Shown: piece by piece, positions 22,746-35,319 of the stretch
How the letters are laid out: every line of letters starts with the position of its first letter
How positions within the stretch are numbered: the first letter of the stretch is position 1
Source of the DNA: Medicago truncatula
Lineage: Eukaryota; Streptophyta; Magnoliopsida; Fabales; Fabaceae
Length of the DNA: 64,000 nt
NCBI RefSeq assembly: GCF_003473485.1
Contig: NC_053044.1
Location: 26,409,591-26,473,590, forward strand
Direction of reading: 5' to 3'
Translations under genes and position numbers: made by a program
The notes under the pieces: model-generated
The model's database searches: none
What the model was told of the DNA's origin: nothing
What the model saw: the letters and a program-made list of their open reading frames with translations, nothing else

Positions 22746-24564
22746 TACTACGCTAATGTATTTAACTCATACAATTGGTTTTTGTTTAACGTTGGTTTAC
22801 ATTTTTTGATAGATTTTGGGGAATATAAAATTACAACTAAAAGGAGGATCACACATGTAATTGATAAAAAATAGAATTTGATAAAAAAAAAACGTAAGAT
22901 TATACATGTTCACTTTCAATACGTTGTAGTAATTCACTATTGAATTTTGATTAATGAACTCTAATAATAATAATCGTGCGTGCCGAATCTTTAGAAATGG
23001 AAAGCACATATTGTGATTAATCAATTATTTCAATATTTAACACTGCATTAGATTGCGACATGATACTTGATCATTTCATATCTTTATCATATCATGTCTA
23101 GGCCTATATACCTAACCACGTGTTCGTTCGTCTTCATGTTATTCGCACATTCTTTTGAAAATTTCAACTATGTAATGCCTTCTTTATCAAATTTTCTCTT
23201 ATTCAAGAAAACTACAAATGTTAAGTTTATGAAATTAGAAACCATTAATACAATAATTATAAGACCTCGATGATCATTTGAATGGACATCTCACTCTCAC
23301 TTTTAAAAAAAATAACAGGAAATAAGAAAATTCATTAGAAATAAAATTAAAATTAACTAAAAAATATTTTTATAAGTAGAAGAATACAACTTTTATGTTT
23401 AAAAAAATTAATTGTTGTAGAATCATTCAATGTTGGTAAATTTCATCGAAAACAATAAGTAAACTATTGTCTCGGTCTTGGGCTCAACCTTACCCCTTCC
23501 ATCATCTCATGTGACGACTGTCACGGGAGTCTGGGTTTATACAGCCATTGGAGGATGACTTTGATGGTCCTATATTTTCTTACCATTTTGCTTACTCTCC
23601 TATTCTATTCACTTCCTTTCATTTTCTCAGCAACTTTATGCCCATTTGCATCTTTAATGACAATATCATCATATGACATTGGCTAAATATATCTTTCACA
23701 AACCTTGATGGAAAACTCAACAATTAGTAACATTTGCAACTTGTTGTGAATTAAACCATCTTATGAAGTAGACATTCTCTTAAGGGCTTAAATTAAATAT
23801 GTGCTCTTCATAATCATAATTTTGGTATATTCAGCCACCATGTGTCAAAGTATAAATGAATGCAAATCATACTCTTGTATAGATAGATATTTATAATTAA
23901 CATTATTGATGTTGTGGAGTTTGTAAAAACACGTTAAGACGCAACTCAAGTTGCCTCTTCTTAATTAAGTCCTCGCCATATAAACAAACAGTACAATACA
24001 CCTTGATTTCAAGTTGCCTCTTCTTACACAAATGTTGTTGAGTGTTTTATGAAGCTTGTGACATTCCCTACAAAGTAACCAGAATCAACAGAAAAAACTG
24101 AATATGAAAAATTGATGACATAATAGAAAAAAATGAAGGATATAATCGAAACAAACAACCAAATTTTTTTTTTTATCATTAAACTAATACTGATATGAAA
24201 AAAAAGAATTTTTTTTTTTTGAAAGAATCCATCTGCTAATGTTAATATTTAACTAAGCATTGTTGATATTAACTCATCTTATTTTTCACATGTTACGTTA
24301 ATATAATTAAGTCTAGAAATAAAATGTATTTTGGTGCATGAATTCTTCTATAAAACAAGTTATTGGAGTAAAGAATTCTTTATGGATGATACTTTACTTT
24401 CAAGTGGAATTGTATGTTCTTTACATATAAATATCATATTGACACTTGCTCAAAGGGTTTGCTCAAAATTTGACATAAATCACAACAATAGATAAAGGCA
24501 ATGAGTCTTTTTTTGTCTGGCATTTTTTTCATGAAAAGTTTACTCTTCTAACTTCTGTGTTGCA

Positions 24565-25190
24565 GTAGGGGGACTATGAGAATGGGTCTTGCAAGAGAAA
24601 GTTTTTAGAAGAACATCCAGGAGATAATGATAGGTAAATATAATTATTAGGCATTGAATATATTAGGGATTTTCATTGTACATTGCTTCTTTTTTTTCCG
24701 ATATAATTCTTCCTTTTTTTGTTATGCTGGTGTACCTCATATATAGTTTGGTCCTCATTCTCTTCATTTTTTCCAAGGACCGGCATGTAGTGGAGGAGTC
24801 ACATAGGCCATACAGGTATCCTTCGATTATATAATTCACTTTTTTCTATTATACCAACCCATTATATCATAAATATATGTTTCTTTCTAATTTATTTTTA
24901 CTTTCATTGTTTGTTTATGTATATCATGCTTTAAATATTTTATTTCTTCTGTAAAATGGTGGTCAATCAGGGAAGGGAAGGGGTACATTATTCGCGGTTG
25001 ACGAATATCTAACTATCAATGATGAACGGAGGATGATATAGGGAGCCTATAAATGACATTTTAATGCTAAAAACATAGCATTCAGTGGCTGGGGTAGAAC
25101 ATCAAACCCCACAATGGAAGTGGACAATTGGATGCATTTTGTGACTTCTACGTTGGCTCATGATCACGACAAGAATGCTTGGTGAACGAG
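24565..25190 (+). pseudogene. Captured exon remnants in Helitron C
   Basis: An acceptor-like ttgcag at 24565 is followed by GDYENGSCKRKFLEEHPGDN and a gtaaat donor near 24636. A second piece near 24776-24816 reads DRHVVEESHRPYR and meets a gt. A third, about 25050-25185, includes AFSGWGRTSNPTMEVDNWMH. The frames contain stops. Parent gene not recognised. Confidence 0.4.
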
Positions 25191-25770
25191 GCATTTACAA
25201 TTAGGTTTTCATCCTTTTTTTCTCTTGGTCTTTTTAGTTGTTCAATTCCAAAGAATTTTTATTTAAATTTTGTTGACATCTGATTGTACAATTTTTCAAG
25301 TCTAAAGTGTATGTTGGTTTGGTTTTAGACTCGATTTAAAGTCGAGAAATGGAAAAAATAAGAGCAAAATTTAAATCAAAAGAGAAAAGATGTTGAAACT
25401 ATCCAGACAAAATGAATCATAACCAGTGCTGATGATCTTTTGCTATTGCCTTTTTATCAATTTGACGAGGACAAAGGTCAAAACTTGATTCAACGAGGGA
25501 TGAAAACATCGACATTAATCAAAATTCATTAGTGGATTACAATAACCTAATGAATGTGGACATGTATCATCTTACATTTTTTAACAAGTTCGATTTTTTT
25601 ATATCAATTACACATGTATGATATTTCTTTTAATTCTGATAGTTTTGTCCAAGAAATATATATAAAAAAAAAACTAACATTTAACAAAAACATAATGTTC
25701 ATGCATTGCACACATTACCGCAGTAAAAAGAGCGGACAGACGGACACGAAAGTGTCTGTCTGGACGCTAG

Positions 25771-26594
25771 TATAAAGAATGCCGTAGCATTGCTTAATTT
25801 ATAATTGGTATAGTAAACAAACATATTTTTATTTACATTTAAACTATGAATTGGGTTTAACTCAGTTGTGCAAAATACAGAATAGGTATGTAGATTTGGA
25901 TTTGCACATAGAGCTTCTTTTTTTTTTTTTTTTTTATAGGCATTACCCAAAAAAAATAAAAAAATAATCCTAATCTAAACTTTTTTCATAAAAAATAGTT
26001 CAATACTTTTTTTTTTGACAAAAAAAAAATTACTAAGATAAAATGGAATTAAATTAACCAATCTTTTTTTTTGAAGAGGTTAAAATGGAATAGATTAACA
26101 AAATAAAGTGTCCTTCCTAACACAAGGTGTACCAAGAAAGAACACAAAGGTCAATCTTGTTTACTTACTCTCCATAAAGACTATTAGATCGAAGCAAAAA
26201 AGAAGCAAAGTTACATCATACACAAGAAAGTACACAAAAAGAATCATTACAAGAAATTCATTAAAAAATAAAGCATTGAAATTCCGAGGCACAAAACTCC
26301 TTGAAAATCGTCCATATCTCCTCGGAATGCCAATTTTTTCCGAGGAACTCACGTCCTTGAAAAATAGTTGGTTGGTTGCAATTGATTGAACTTGTTTCTT
26401 GCTGTATTATGTAAATAGATCCTTTTATAATGTAGATTGAGACAAATATGTACAAAGCATGGTTGCTGTTAACGTTGGAATTTATTCCTTGTAGATAAGT
26501 TGGATAGGTGAATAATTCATTGTAACTAATGGTTGCTAGCTAAATCTGTCATATACCAGTGGTTGCTTAATTTTTGAATTTATTTCTTGCAGAA
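25771..26594. other. AT-rich intergenic DNA
   Basis: Long poly-T and poly-A runs. 26108-26389 has overlapping short frames on both strands that I could not assign; they may be an old transposon scrap. Confidence 0.4.
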
Positions 26595-26680
26595 TTTTTT
26601 TTGTGGTGGCCGGATTCGAATCCCGTACTTCACATATATTATACATTTTCCATATCAAGTAAGCTAAGCTCACGATGACT
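26595..26680 (-). mobile_element. tRNA-derived SINE, degenerate
   Basis: On the minus strand: an A-box-like tagcttacttga, then a B box ggattcgaatcc (26612-26623), then a poly-A tail (poly-T at 26595-26602 on plus). Same family as 41922-42052. Confidence 0.65.
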
Positions 26681-26869
26681 ATTCCTTATAGATTTGATTA
26701 TTTATAATTAAATTTATACAATCAATCATATCCATAGGTCCACACATTAAACAAAACGACATATACTAATTATTTTTGCTAATCCAGAACAAGCCTTTAA
26801 ATCCAACCTGCTTCCTGCCCCAACTTCTTTACTAATTATTTTTGCTGAGCATAATTGATAAGTTCCCGA

Positions 26870-27255
26870 TCATCCATGACCAGGAGCATAATTGTGGCCG
26901 TGTGCTAAATCATCAGTAACATAACGGAAGCTTCCATCTAAATTAAAAACAAAAGGAAAAAAAAAAAAAAAACTTCAAAAAAAACGTTAATGGAGTGGAA
27001 TGAATTAGTAATAGTAATGCATAAATTTAGAAAGAAAATAAAAATAATGAAATAAACTATTCAAGAACTGATTGAACAATGATGGGCTCATAAGTTATAC
27101 TAAATTATCTTTGTAAACTCACATATACATATATGGATGCAAGGTCACTTACGTGCTTTACGATTCCAGAAGTGCCTTGCTGTTGCCAATTTTATTGAAA
27201 AGAGAAGCATAAATAGCAAAGATAGATTCAAGATAACCTTTTTAAAATAAGCCAT
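26870..27255 (-). CDS. Small secreted peptide gene, two exons, 56 residues
   Basis: Exon 1 is 27255-27153 and exon 2 is 26937-26870, with a 215-base intron. The donor is C|GTAAGT and the acceptor aatttag follows a long T-run. Exon 1 encodes MAYFKKVILNLSLLFMLLFS and then IKLATA, a textbook signal peptide with cleavage likely after residue 26. Exon 2 completes a mature part of about 30 residues rich in His, Gly and Tyr, starting RHFWNRKAHGSF and ending HGHNYAPGHG. There are no cysteines, so it is not a defensin or NCR peptide. It could be a secreted signalling peptide precursor or a His-rich apoplastic peptide. It matches no family I can name. Without splicing the frame stops after 36 residues. 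A TATA box lies upstream at 27319-27328. Confidence 0.65.
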
Positions 27256-27318
27256 CTTTAACCAAAAATTGTAGAAGCTAGAGCATATATTCGTGAAGTG
27301 TGTTTGGAATGGATGGAA

Positions 27319-27328
27319 ATATATATAG
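27319..27328 (-). promoter_or_regulatory. TATA box of the small secreted peptide gene
   Basis: Minus-strand TCTATATATATTTCC about 65-75 bases before the ATG, leaving a leader of roughly 35-45 bases. A CT-rich tract lies just upstream (ga repeat at 27339-27354 on plus). Confidence 0.55.
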
Positions 27329-30300
27329 ACCTAGCTCTAGAGAGAGAGAGAGAATCGCCCTCTAAAAATAACTTATGAAGACCTCATAATAGTTCACCTT
27401 ATTACTAAATCCAATTTTATTAATTGAGTTAAAAGACCATGCATTGATAATATTATAAAACTTTATTACGTCCTCAGCTAAGTGTGGTTGGGGCTTGATT
27501 TTGATAATTTAAAAGATATATTCCTATCGGTCTTATTTATAAGAAACATTTGACTTTTTTAATTTATTATATAAATGATGTATTTGGTCTATATTTTAGA
27601 CAAGATACATCAGTTACTCAATGAATCTAAAAATCAATTTTTTCTTATAAATATGACCGTATTTCAAATTCCACCTGAGACATAAGTCATTAGTGTCACT
27701 GTTATTAAAACAATTTCTCCTTCTTCTAATTTTTTTAATAAAAAAAACTTAGAAATAAAAATTAAAACAGAATAGTATAGATTTATGTAAGGTCAAAGTT
27801 ATCATACTACATAATTCTCTATTTCTCACGTTGGTTGACACTCTTAACTTCTTAGTAGGCAATTGTCAAAGGAAATTTCCTTCCGCAATACATTAAAGTA
27901 ATTGTCAATGACTTTTGAAAGTATAGAAATTTAAAAGAATGACTTTTGAAAGTATAATAATAAAAAAACAATTTTGATGCTCCACACTAGTTAACTATCG
28001 TTGAATTTTTTTTTTAATTGTGTTGGTATACATCGGTAGTTAACTGCTGTCGGTCAAATCCAATGATAATTAACTACCGCTGTGGAAAAAACGTCATTTC
28101 CGTGTGTTTTTAGGAAGTTTTGTATGTCATGAAAGCAACTTTCAAGCTAATATGATATTGCAAAATAGAGGAAAAAACTATAGACAATCTAGAACCTTTA
28201 ATTATTATTAAACGACAGGGTGAATTTCATGTCGCGTAAGGCGTAATCGCCTAACTGCTTGATGCTTATGCAGTGACTTTGAACCGTCTATATAAGTACC
28301 CATCCTCTCTACAAAACCTACACACCCTCATTCTAAAATACATCAAAGTTCCTTAAGTTCTCACTAACATGGACGTTGGAGTGTTTTTCTAGGTAAAACA
28401 CTCCGCACTAGTGAAGGACAATATGATACGATCGTGCAACACATGTTTGATCAATTCATAATGGTGGTTTTGAAATTAACTTACACCAATCACATTAATA
28501 TTTATCCTCTTTTTAAAAGGGATTGAACATTTTAATACCCATGTTTCAAAGAAAAATTCTTTACGTGTCCAACATAGTCACATTCCTAATTTTGTTATTG
28601 TTGATATAATAGTCATAGTGCTCACTAAAGTAGACAAACTTATATTTAAGTGTATGGTGAGTGGACCACTAGCATCAATCATTTATAGGATATATTAATA
28701 TAATATACAACCATTTAGATTTGTGATTTGTAAAAAATATAAATAAAATCCCACTGTTTATATACACAGGCTTCTGATGAACTTTTAACTTCCAAGTGCT
28801 TTCTCTTTTTGGGTGAGAAATAAGGCAAGGACAACTGATGATATTTATCGAGAAAATTCAAACCACTTCTTACATTCTAATATTTGCATTTATATATTAG
28901 TTAAAAAAGTATAGTCAAAGTAAATTTTGTAAAAATGCAACATGTATTGCAACATTTTGCTATACTCATTGAACATATTTTAACACTCATCACCATTTTT
29001 ATGTTAATAACTGAAAATGTGGCATAGATTGATGCTAAGGTTTTGAACTACATTAAAAACAAATTTGGAGATATCGTGTTTATAGAAGTAGTGACATTTG
29101 ATGTGGAATGAGTATGGGTAGTGTTATCTCGCTTGATCATGGCCCGTTCGACAAAATTAGAAAAGGTTAAAGCGTCTCGAAAATGCTTGTAATCGAAGCA
29201 GAGGATGAGTTGTGAGAGAAAGAGTGGTTTCCATCTCTCTGAGAGAATGCTTGTGACGGCTGTGTCTTTGGTGGGAAGACAGGAGAGAATGTGATGAAGA
29301 AGTGAATCTGGAAAATTGCTGATTTTGTCTTCTTCTTCTTGAATTGAAAAGGCGCAGCGGCCATGACATTGCGGTGGCCGATGGGAAAATGAAAAAAGCC
29401 AAGTTTTTTCTGTGTTTTCTTATCCCATTCCCATATATACACACAGCTCAAGTGTTATCTTCGATGACTTGTAACAACAACGAAACCAAAAACAAAAATA
29501 TCTTCTTTTATATTTTTGAAAGAAATCTTTTTGCGATTTTAATTGAAAGATAATAAAAATTTAACTTTCAATATGTGTTTCTGATCATAACATCGTCCGA
29601 AAGATTCACTTTGCAACGCTTCTTAGGTAATGACAGCCAACTTTGATACCATTTGATAAACACTCAGGCACTTGGGAAGAACCAAACCGCCTATATATTT
29701 CACCGAATATCCTATACTGTTCGATGCGAAACTTAGGCACCCCATTATACTCAAGCTCCTATCAATACTTTATAGGATTGAATTTTTATGCAAGTCAAGT
29801 CAATTCCCCGTTCCTTGCTTAGTAAGAAGCAAATTAAACAATTCAAACAGCAGTACATCATATTCTTAGAAGTAAAACACAAGCAAATAAAATCGACAAA
29901 TTAAATTAAGCAAATGAATTAATTCAGCAAAGCAGATACAATTGAGAGATAATTAAAGACAAAGTTCGCTATCTAAAATTAACACCAGGACAATGATTCT
30001 GCTAATTAAAATACAGAACAATTGAGTCGTACTTCACATAACAATTCAAGGAAAACAAATAAAAGAAAGGAAGGTGGCACACTTTTGGTTACAGATTCAA
30101 TTGGTCACATATTAGAAATTTCTCTTGACAGGATTAGCTTTGTGGCCTTTCTTAGTTTCAATTTTATTCTAAAAGAAATGCTAAGATATAGATACACACA
30201 TAAATAGATGTATATATCAATGAAACAACATTCAGATCAACCATTATTAACATTCTTGTCACCATACATTGCAATTTATTCTTTTTTGTTTCACTTCAAA

Positions 30301-30696
30301 CCATTGTCAATTTATTGTTAACCATCTGGAAACAAAACAAAAAGAATAAGATGAAATGGAAAGGAAAGAAAAATGGATCATTGACAAATTACTTCAGTTT
30401 TGTGTGAGATAAAAGCCTAACTTAGCTTGCTCACATTAACACCAAGTGGTTCTTTTGAGACTCGATTTGTAATTTTCTATACACTAATTGTGAACACCTT
30501 TATATCTATCAAATTTATTAATGCATGAACAGAGAGTCAACGAATCTAACATTGCAATTTCTCAAGCTACAATGCTACATATTAAATAGTAATTAACAAT
30601 AATAAATAAAGTCAATAGTAACTAGAACAAGTATAAAATACATATCATAATGAGTTTAAATTTCACGCCAGGTAGCACCATATTGACATCCTTATA
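27329..30696. other. Intergenic, no convincing gene
   Basis: 28287-28370 looks like a promoter and leader (tctatataagtaccc, then an ATG at 28369), but the frame stops after seven codons. 29157-29444 (minus) has two overlapping short frames, possibly a truncated 5' end of a gene. 29946-29978 repeats 22239-22271. From about 30385 the 3' flank shared by the F-box units begins. Confidence 0.4.
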
Positions 30697-31194
30697 TCAG
30701 AAATAAGGTGATATCAAACTCTCAACATAAACTTCGGAGGTAATGGGACTTTTGTTGTCTTGCGTCAAGGTTTTCTTAAGAGTACCATTTTTGAAATCAT
30801 AAACGGCCAAATATGGCCCTAATGGCGTATAATCTATTAGCACTTGGTCATCCTCATAAATCCATAGTGGCTTGGCATATGGAGATAAAAAAGAATCATT
30901 AATGTCGGGAACACGAAATAATATATTCCTTCATCAACCAAACATTAGATAACTCCAAACTGCGAAAGTGGGATCAGAAATTAGGATATTCAAGGACTAA
31001 CTGAGACATCGAAGTTGTAAGAGGATCTTGACGGGGAGCCTACATAGAATCTCTGAGATCAATTCGAGTGGGAGATCGGGCAGCGGTGGCGGGTCGGAAG
31101 AGATGAAGAGTGAACATAAGAGTAATTTTAGGGTTCCAATCAATTTGGTAGTCACCTGCTGCCTCTTGGTGGTGGTGGTAGTTCTTTCCTTCAT
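30697..31194 (-). pseudogene. F-box/FBA gene copy 2, large internal deletion
   Basis: The start (MKERTTTTTKRQQ) and the F-box (LPDLPLELISEILCRLPVKI, then LLQLRCLS) are present. The sequence then jumps, near 30945-31000, straight to the C-terminal FBA end (FRVP, then KPLWIYEDDQVLIDYTPLG and AVYDFKNGT). About 700 bases of the middle are gone compared with copy 3, and the junction is out of frame. A clear pseudogene; an F-box-only peptide of about 70 residues could at most be made. It lies in unit 1 of the tandem array. Confidence 0.85.
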
Positions 31195-31823
31195 CTGACA
31201 AGAAATGGCGTCGGTTAGGTCACTGTAGCCCTTGCTGTATAATGAAATAGAACCCAATGAAAGAGAATGAATGGAAAAGAAACGAAGATGTAATGAATGA
31301 AAACGAAGGAAACAATTCACAGGTCTTTCAATACATTTTTAAATTCCTTTTATAGACTACAACTAAAAGATGGCAGTCACATGTCCGTCTTTTCGACGCG
31401 TGTAAATTATCAACCAGTATTTTATATGAAATTATCGGCGCGTATAAATTATTTGTGATTTTTAAATTGTAACAAACTTAACATAAACAAATATTTGTTT
31501 ATATTTTTCAATAACAACAATAATTTAATAAATATAAATATTATCTTTTTAATACTTCCAACAATATAACATTAATATAGATTTTTTTTAAAGGGTATAA
31601 TTGAAATTATAAAAAATTAAAATCTCAATCCACTTCATATATAGTATTGTTACTATTGTAGTGGGATATTTCCTATTTTAAAGGAATTTAATTTTTTTAA
31701 TCAAAAATTACATTTTTTTATTAAAGGAAAATAGTTTAAATGTAGGATAAAATAGGTAATGAAAAAGTCAGCTCAAACTCATGTATTTTCAACCTATTTT
31801 CTTTATATATATCAAATTTTTAA
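31195..31823. other. 5' flank of F-box copy 2
   Basis: AT-rich, no gene. The leader resembles that of the other copies. Confidence 0.45.
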
Positions 31824-33114
31824 GGCTCAATTAGACTTTTGGTCTCTGTGTTTTGGCTTACTCACGAAAATGGTCCTCTGAAACAGAACAAATTTGTCCT
31901 CCAATTTTCATTTTTGTTGCATTTTTCGTCCTTCTCCCCATTTTATCCTCCAAAAACGCACGTGTCAGAATTTTAACTCATGTAGCCAATAAAACACCTA
32001 TGTGGCAATGCATATGTGGATAATATCATTTATAAAATCACCAAATTAATCATATTATTTTGAAAAAACATTTTATCATTTTCAGAAATAAAAACAAATT
32101 CAAAAATCAAAAACATTCATCAAACCAAACCAAACCTAATATTCCTAACCTTATATCCAACCTCAAACTCTAATTCATCCTCAACAATTTAAAAAGAAGA
32201 AATTTTTATAAGAATCAAATTTCCATATTAAAACCCAAATCAATTTATTCATCCATTTCCTTCGCTAAAAACCCAGAAACAAATTGTTAAAAGACTAAAA
32301 ACAATATAAACCTTCATTTTAGCAATTTCAACAAGGATGAATAGAAAGGTGGGAACTTTAGATATAAGGGAAAAAAAATGTATAAACTTTGGGTCAGATC
32401 TGGAATAATTGTTTAAATCCAACGTTACAACGACCGTGAGATTTCCGTCGAGAAACCCAACCTCCTCCGTTGATTAAAGGTTTCAACATGACCAGGAGCA
32501 CCATGCACTTGGTCGGCATCCAGCGCCAGCTTCTCCGCCAACAACAATGATGACGACGACCGCCAACAACAACGATGACGACAACCAGAGCAACAGTTGA
32601 ACCCAGCGATGATTGATTCTGAGGACGCATACGAAGTTTGACAACTTAATCACTATTTGGCATTAACACCAGCCTTGTTTGAAGAAAATAGAAAAAGAAG
32701 AAGAAAATGAAGATGAAAATGAAGGAATTGGACGAAAATGAAGATAGAGAAGCAGACAACAACAAAATAAGAAGAACTCGATGGAAGGAATTGAAGATGA
32801 AAATAATTGGAAAGGATTTGGGAACTAAATGTAATTTTATTTTTTTATTTCTTTTATTTATAATTTCTAAAATATTAAAATGTTTTTCCAAATTCGAAAC
32901 ACTAAATTTAATGACATTTTAAAATCATTTTGCAAGTTGGAATTGACACATAAGAGTTATTTTGGACACATGGGTGTTTTTGGAGGATAAAATGGGAGGT
33001 AGGACGAAAAATGCAATAAAAATGATAATTGAAGGACAATTTTGTTCGTTTTAAAAGGGCATGATCATTTTCGTGAGTAGGCCAAAACACGGGGACCAAA
33101 AGTGTAATTAAGCC
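31824..33114. mobile_element. MULE with long inverted repeats
   Basis: 1,291 bases with inverted ends of about 150 bases (left ggctcaattagacttttggt, complement of right ggcttaattacacttttggt). A perfect nine-base duplication aatttttaa lies at 31815-31823 and 33115-33123. No transposase. The interior (about 32400-32830) is richer in GC than its surroundings and includes CAACAACAATGATGACG-like repeats and a GAA-rich stretch, so it may be captured host DNA. Confidence 0.9.
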
Positions 33115-33412
33115 AATTTTTAATTTGTTTTATAGAGAGAGGGCTTTGAATAAGGGAAACAGAAAAAGCATTTACTTCCTACTAATTTTGCCTTTTTTTT
33201 TTTTGCATAAACCCTTTTATTCTGAGTGAAAAATGACACTATTCTTAAGTTCGACCGTAAGGTAAGGATATCATATTCAAGAACTGCTCCATCTAGAAAT
33301 CGAACTAGAATACTATTTTAAGCATTTACTTTATAGCACAATTTTGATTTTTAATACATATAATTACATATTCCTTACATTCCTTATTATAAGAAGGAAA
33401 AACAAAACTGAA

Positions 33413-33575
33413 CTCTTTAAGCATGTGGTCAGGAGTTCGATTTCTCTTCGCATGTGTATGGAAAAATTCGATGGAGAGGAAAGAACACACCTTGTATGAC
33501 CACACGCTCCCTGGTGGAGATTAGTCACTGTTAATCAGCAGTAGAAACTCCGTATCAATATCATGGTAAAAAAAA
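33413..33575 (+). mobile_element. SINE-like element in unit 1/2 flank
   Basis: tRNA-like box B ggagttcgatttc near 33430, body to atcatggt, then a poly-A run. Diverged copies are at the same relative place at about 36740-36840 and 40590-40735, so it predates the array. Confidence 0.5.
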
Positions 33576-33726
33576 AAAATCAAAACAAATGAAACCTTAA
33601 TGAAACTTCTTTTTAAATACCTAAAATGACTTTATATGTATTATCTTTAACAAAGAATTATTTTGTGCCAAAAGAAGGAAATACTTAAAATGACTTTTGA
33701 AGATAATCTATTCAAATTAAATTTTA

Positions 33727-33935
33727 ATTTGAACCCTGGTTTCGCGCTCATACGCAGGTTCGCTGAATTACGCCAGTGATTAGTGTATTTTTGTTTGAAT
33801 AGATTAGAGTTGTTCCACTTGACAGGTTTATCACGATATATTCCCGTTTGGGTTATTCCTGTGTTAGGTTCAATGTCCCCCTGATCTTTGTATTTGTTTC
33901 TTTTTTATTTATTATATTTTCTCTTTGGCTTAAAG
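33727..33935 (+). mobile_element. LINE 3' fragment
   Basis: Plus-strand fragment that includes gttcaatgtccccctgatct and a T-rich tail region, bracketed by similar aaattttaattt and aaaatttaattt. It interrupts sequence that is otherwise colinear with the unit at 40.98/41.48 kb. Confidence 0.5.
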
Positions 33936-35319
33936 AAAATTTAATTTAAAGCTTTCATTAAAAAAATTGTTAAAATTTAGGAAAATGATGATACGATATA
34001 AAAAATCATTTTTAATTAAATTTATACCAAACGAGCTGAGAAAATAAAAAAAAAAGTGAGTATCATATGTTTATTTATAGGAATAAAAATTATTTTTACA
34101 TAATTTTTTATCCAACAAATAAATCATTTTTCAGTTTTAGTACATCTATACAATGTTAGTTTAAATTATTTCAAAAGGAGGATTGGAAATGATCACATAA
34201 AATATTTGGGAGACCATTGTTTGAAGAAATATTTAGAGGGGCTTAACCTGAAAAATGGTACATTTATTGGGATAAAAACTTATTTAACCCTATAGAATAT
34301 TCTAAATTTTTCATTAAGGTCTTTGAATAAAATGAAAGTAAAGAATCCACATGAGCTATGTTTAACAAAGCATATTAAAATTTCATAACATGGAGAATCA
34401 AAGTTCGAACCCGGCACTAAAAGGTATTTGATTGTTCGATACACTTTGAATGAGATTACCTCTAGTACAAGAAACCTAAAAGTAAAGAAAAATAGGAAGA
34501 GTGTCGGTGATGTTGAGAGTTGCTTGTTGACAGAAAAACATTACTTTGTCGGTGAGTGATAAGAAGTGGCGTCGTTTTGGTCATCTTCCGAACAGTCATT
34601 CTGACCTAATTTTCAAGGAGGAAAACCAACGCAGATATTCTCATTCCACCAGTAGAACAAACCTTAATTTAGAGGAGTGTTTTTCTCTACGATGATGTGC
34701 TCATATAATCTTTACCTTCATACTAGACATTTTCTTGACAGGATTGGCTTTAATTTGTTGCCTTTTTAAAAGATGATCAAAATAATCTGGTCTCCCATAT
34801 AACCAATGTCTTAAACAGAAAATAAAAAACCATTAGATTTTAAATGGACAGAACATACATTGTAAACCATTATAGGATTCTTTTATTTCATGTTCTGAGG
34901 AGAGAAGAACGTTACCACTTAATTATGTTTAAGAGCATAGGGAATAGGCAAATTATATTGCAATGGATAAAGTTTCATTAAACAAAAAATTCCAAGCTCA
35001 CTAATTAAAATTAGTGGCTGATAATCACTAATTATATATCCACACAAAAAAGAAAGGTCAATGAACTGATAGAATAGAAATAAAATCAGAGACAAAGATT
35101 CTTCATTTTGGCAATAAAGTTCTATAGAAGCAAGCAAGCAATTGGCCAAAATAGATTGCAATTTCTTCTTTTTTGTTTCTCTCAATCTGATCAAATATTA
35201 TGAAATTACTTCTGCCTTGGGTGTTAAAATGGGAGAAAGAAAGAAAACCTAACACCTTGCTCACAATAACACCACATTGAGTATTTAAAGCCAACCAACA
35301 CCACATTGAAATCCTCATA
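33936..35319. other. Unit flank with second-gene remnant
   Basis: 33940-34480 matches 41460-41912. 34500-34620 is the most degraded copy of the remnant better seen at 42715-43261. 34640-35319 is the 3' flank of F-box copy 3. No intact gene. Confidence 0.5.

Larger units (their letters stand above)
22494..25770 (+). mobile_element. Helitron C, non-autonomous, with gene fragments
   Basis: Plus strand. The 5' end is TCTATACCTATTAATAAAGA preceded by A. The 3' end has an 11-base-pair hairpin with a GAAA loop (CAGACGGACAC / GTGTCTGTCTG, 25737-25762), then GACG and CTAG (25767-25770) followed by T. Interior exon-like pieces near 24570-25190. A second, inverted 3' end lies at 22702-22745. Confidence 0.6.

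Noticed and set aside
28287-28395. Promoter-like stretch with an ATG at 28369
   Set aside because: The frame ends after seven codons and no splice donor gives a longer product; at most the relic of a gene start.
29157-29444. Overlapping minus-strand frames of about 95 residues
   Set aside because: Basic, low-complexity translations in two frames with no recognisable domain and no downstream exons.
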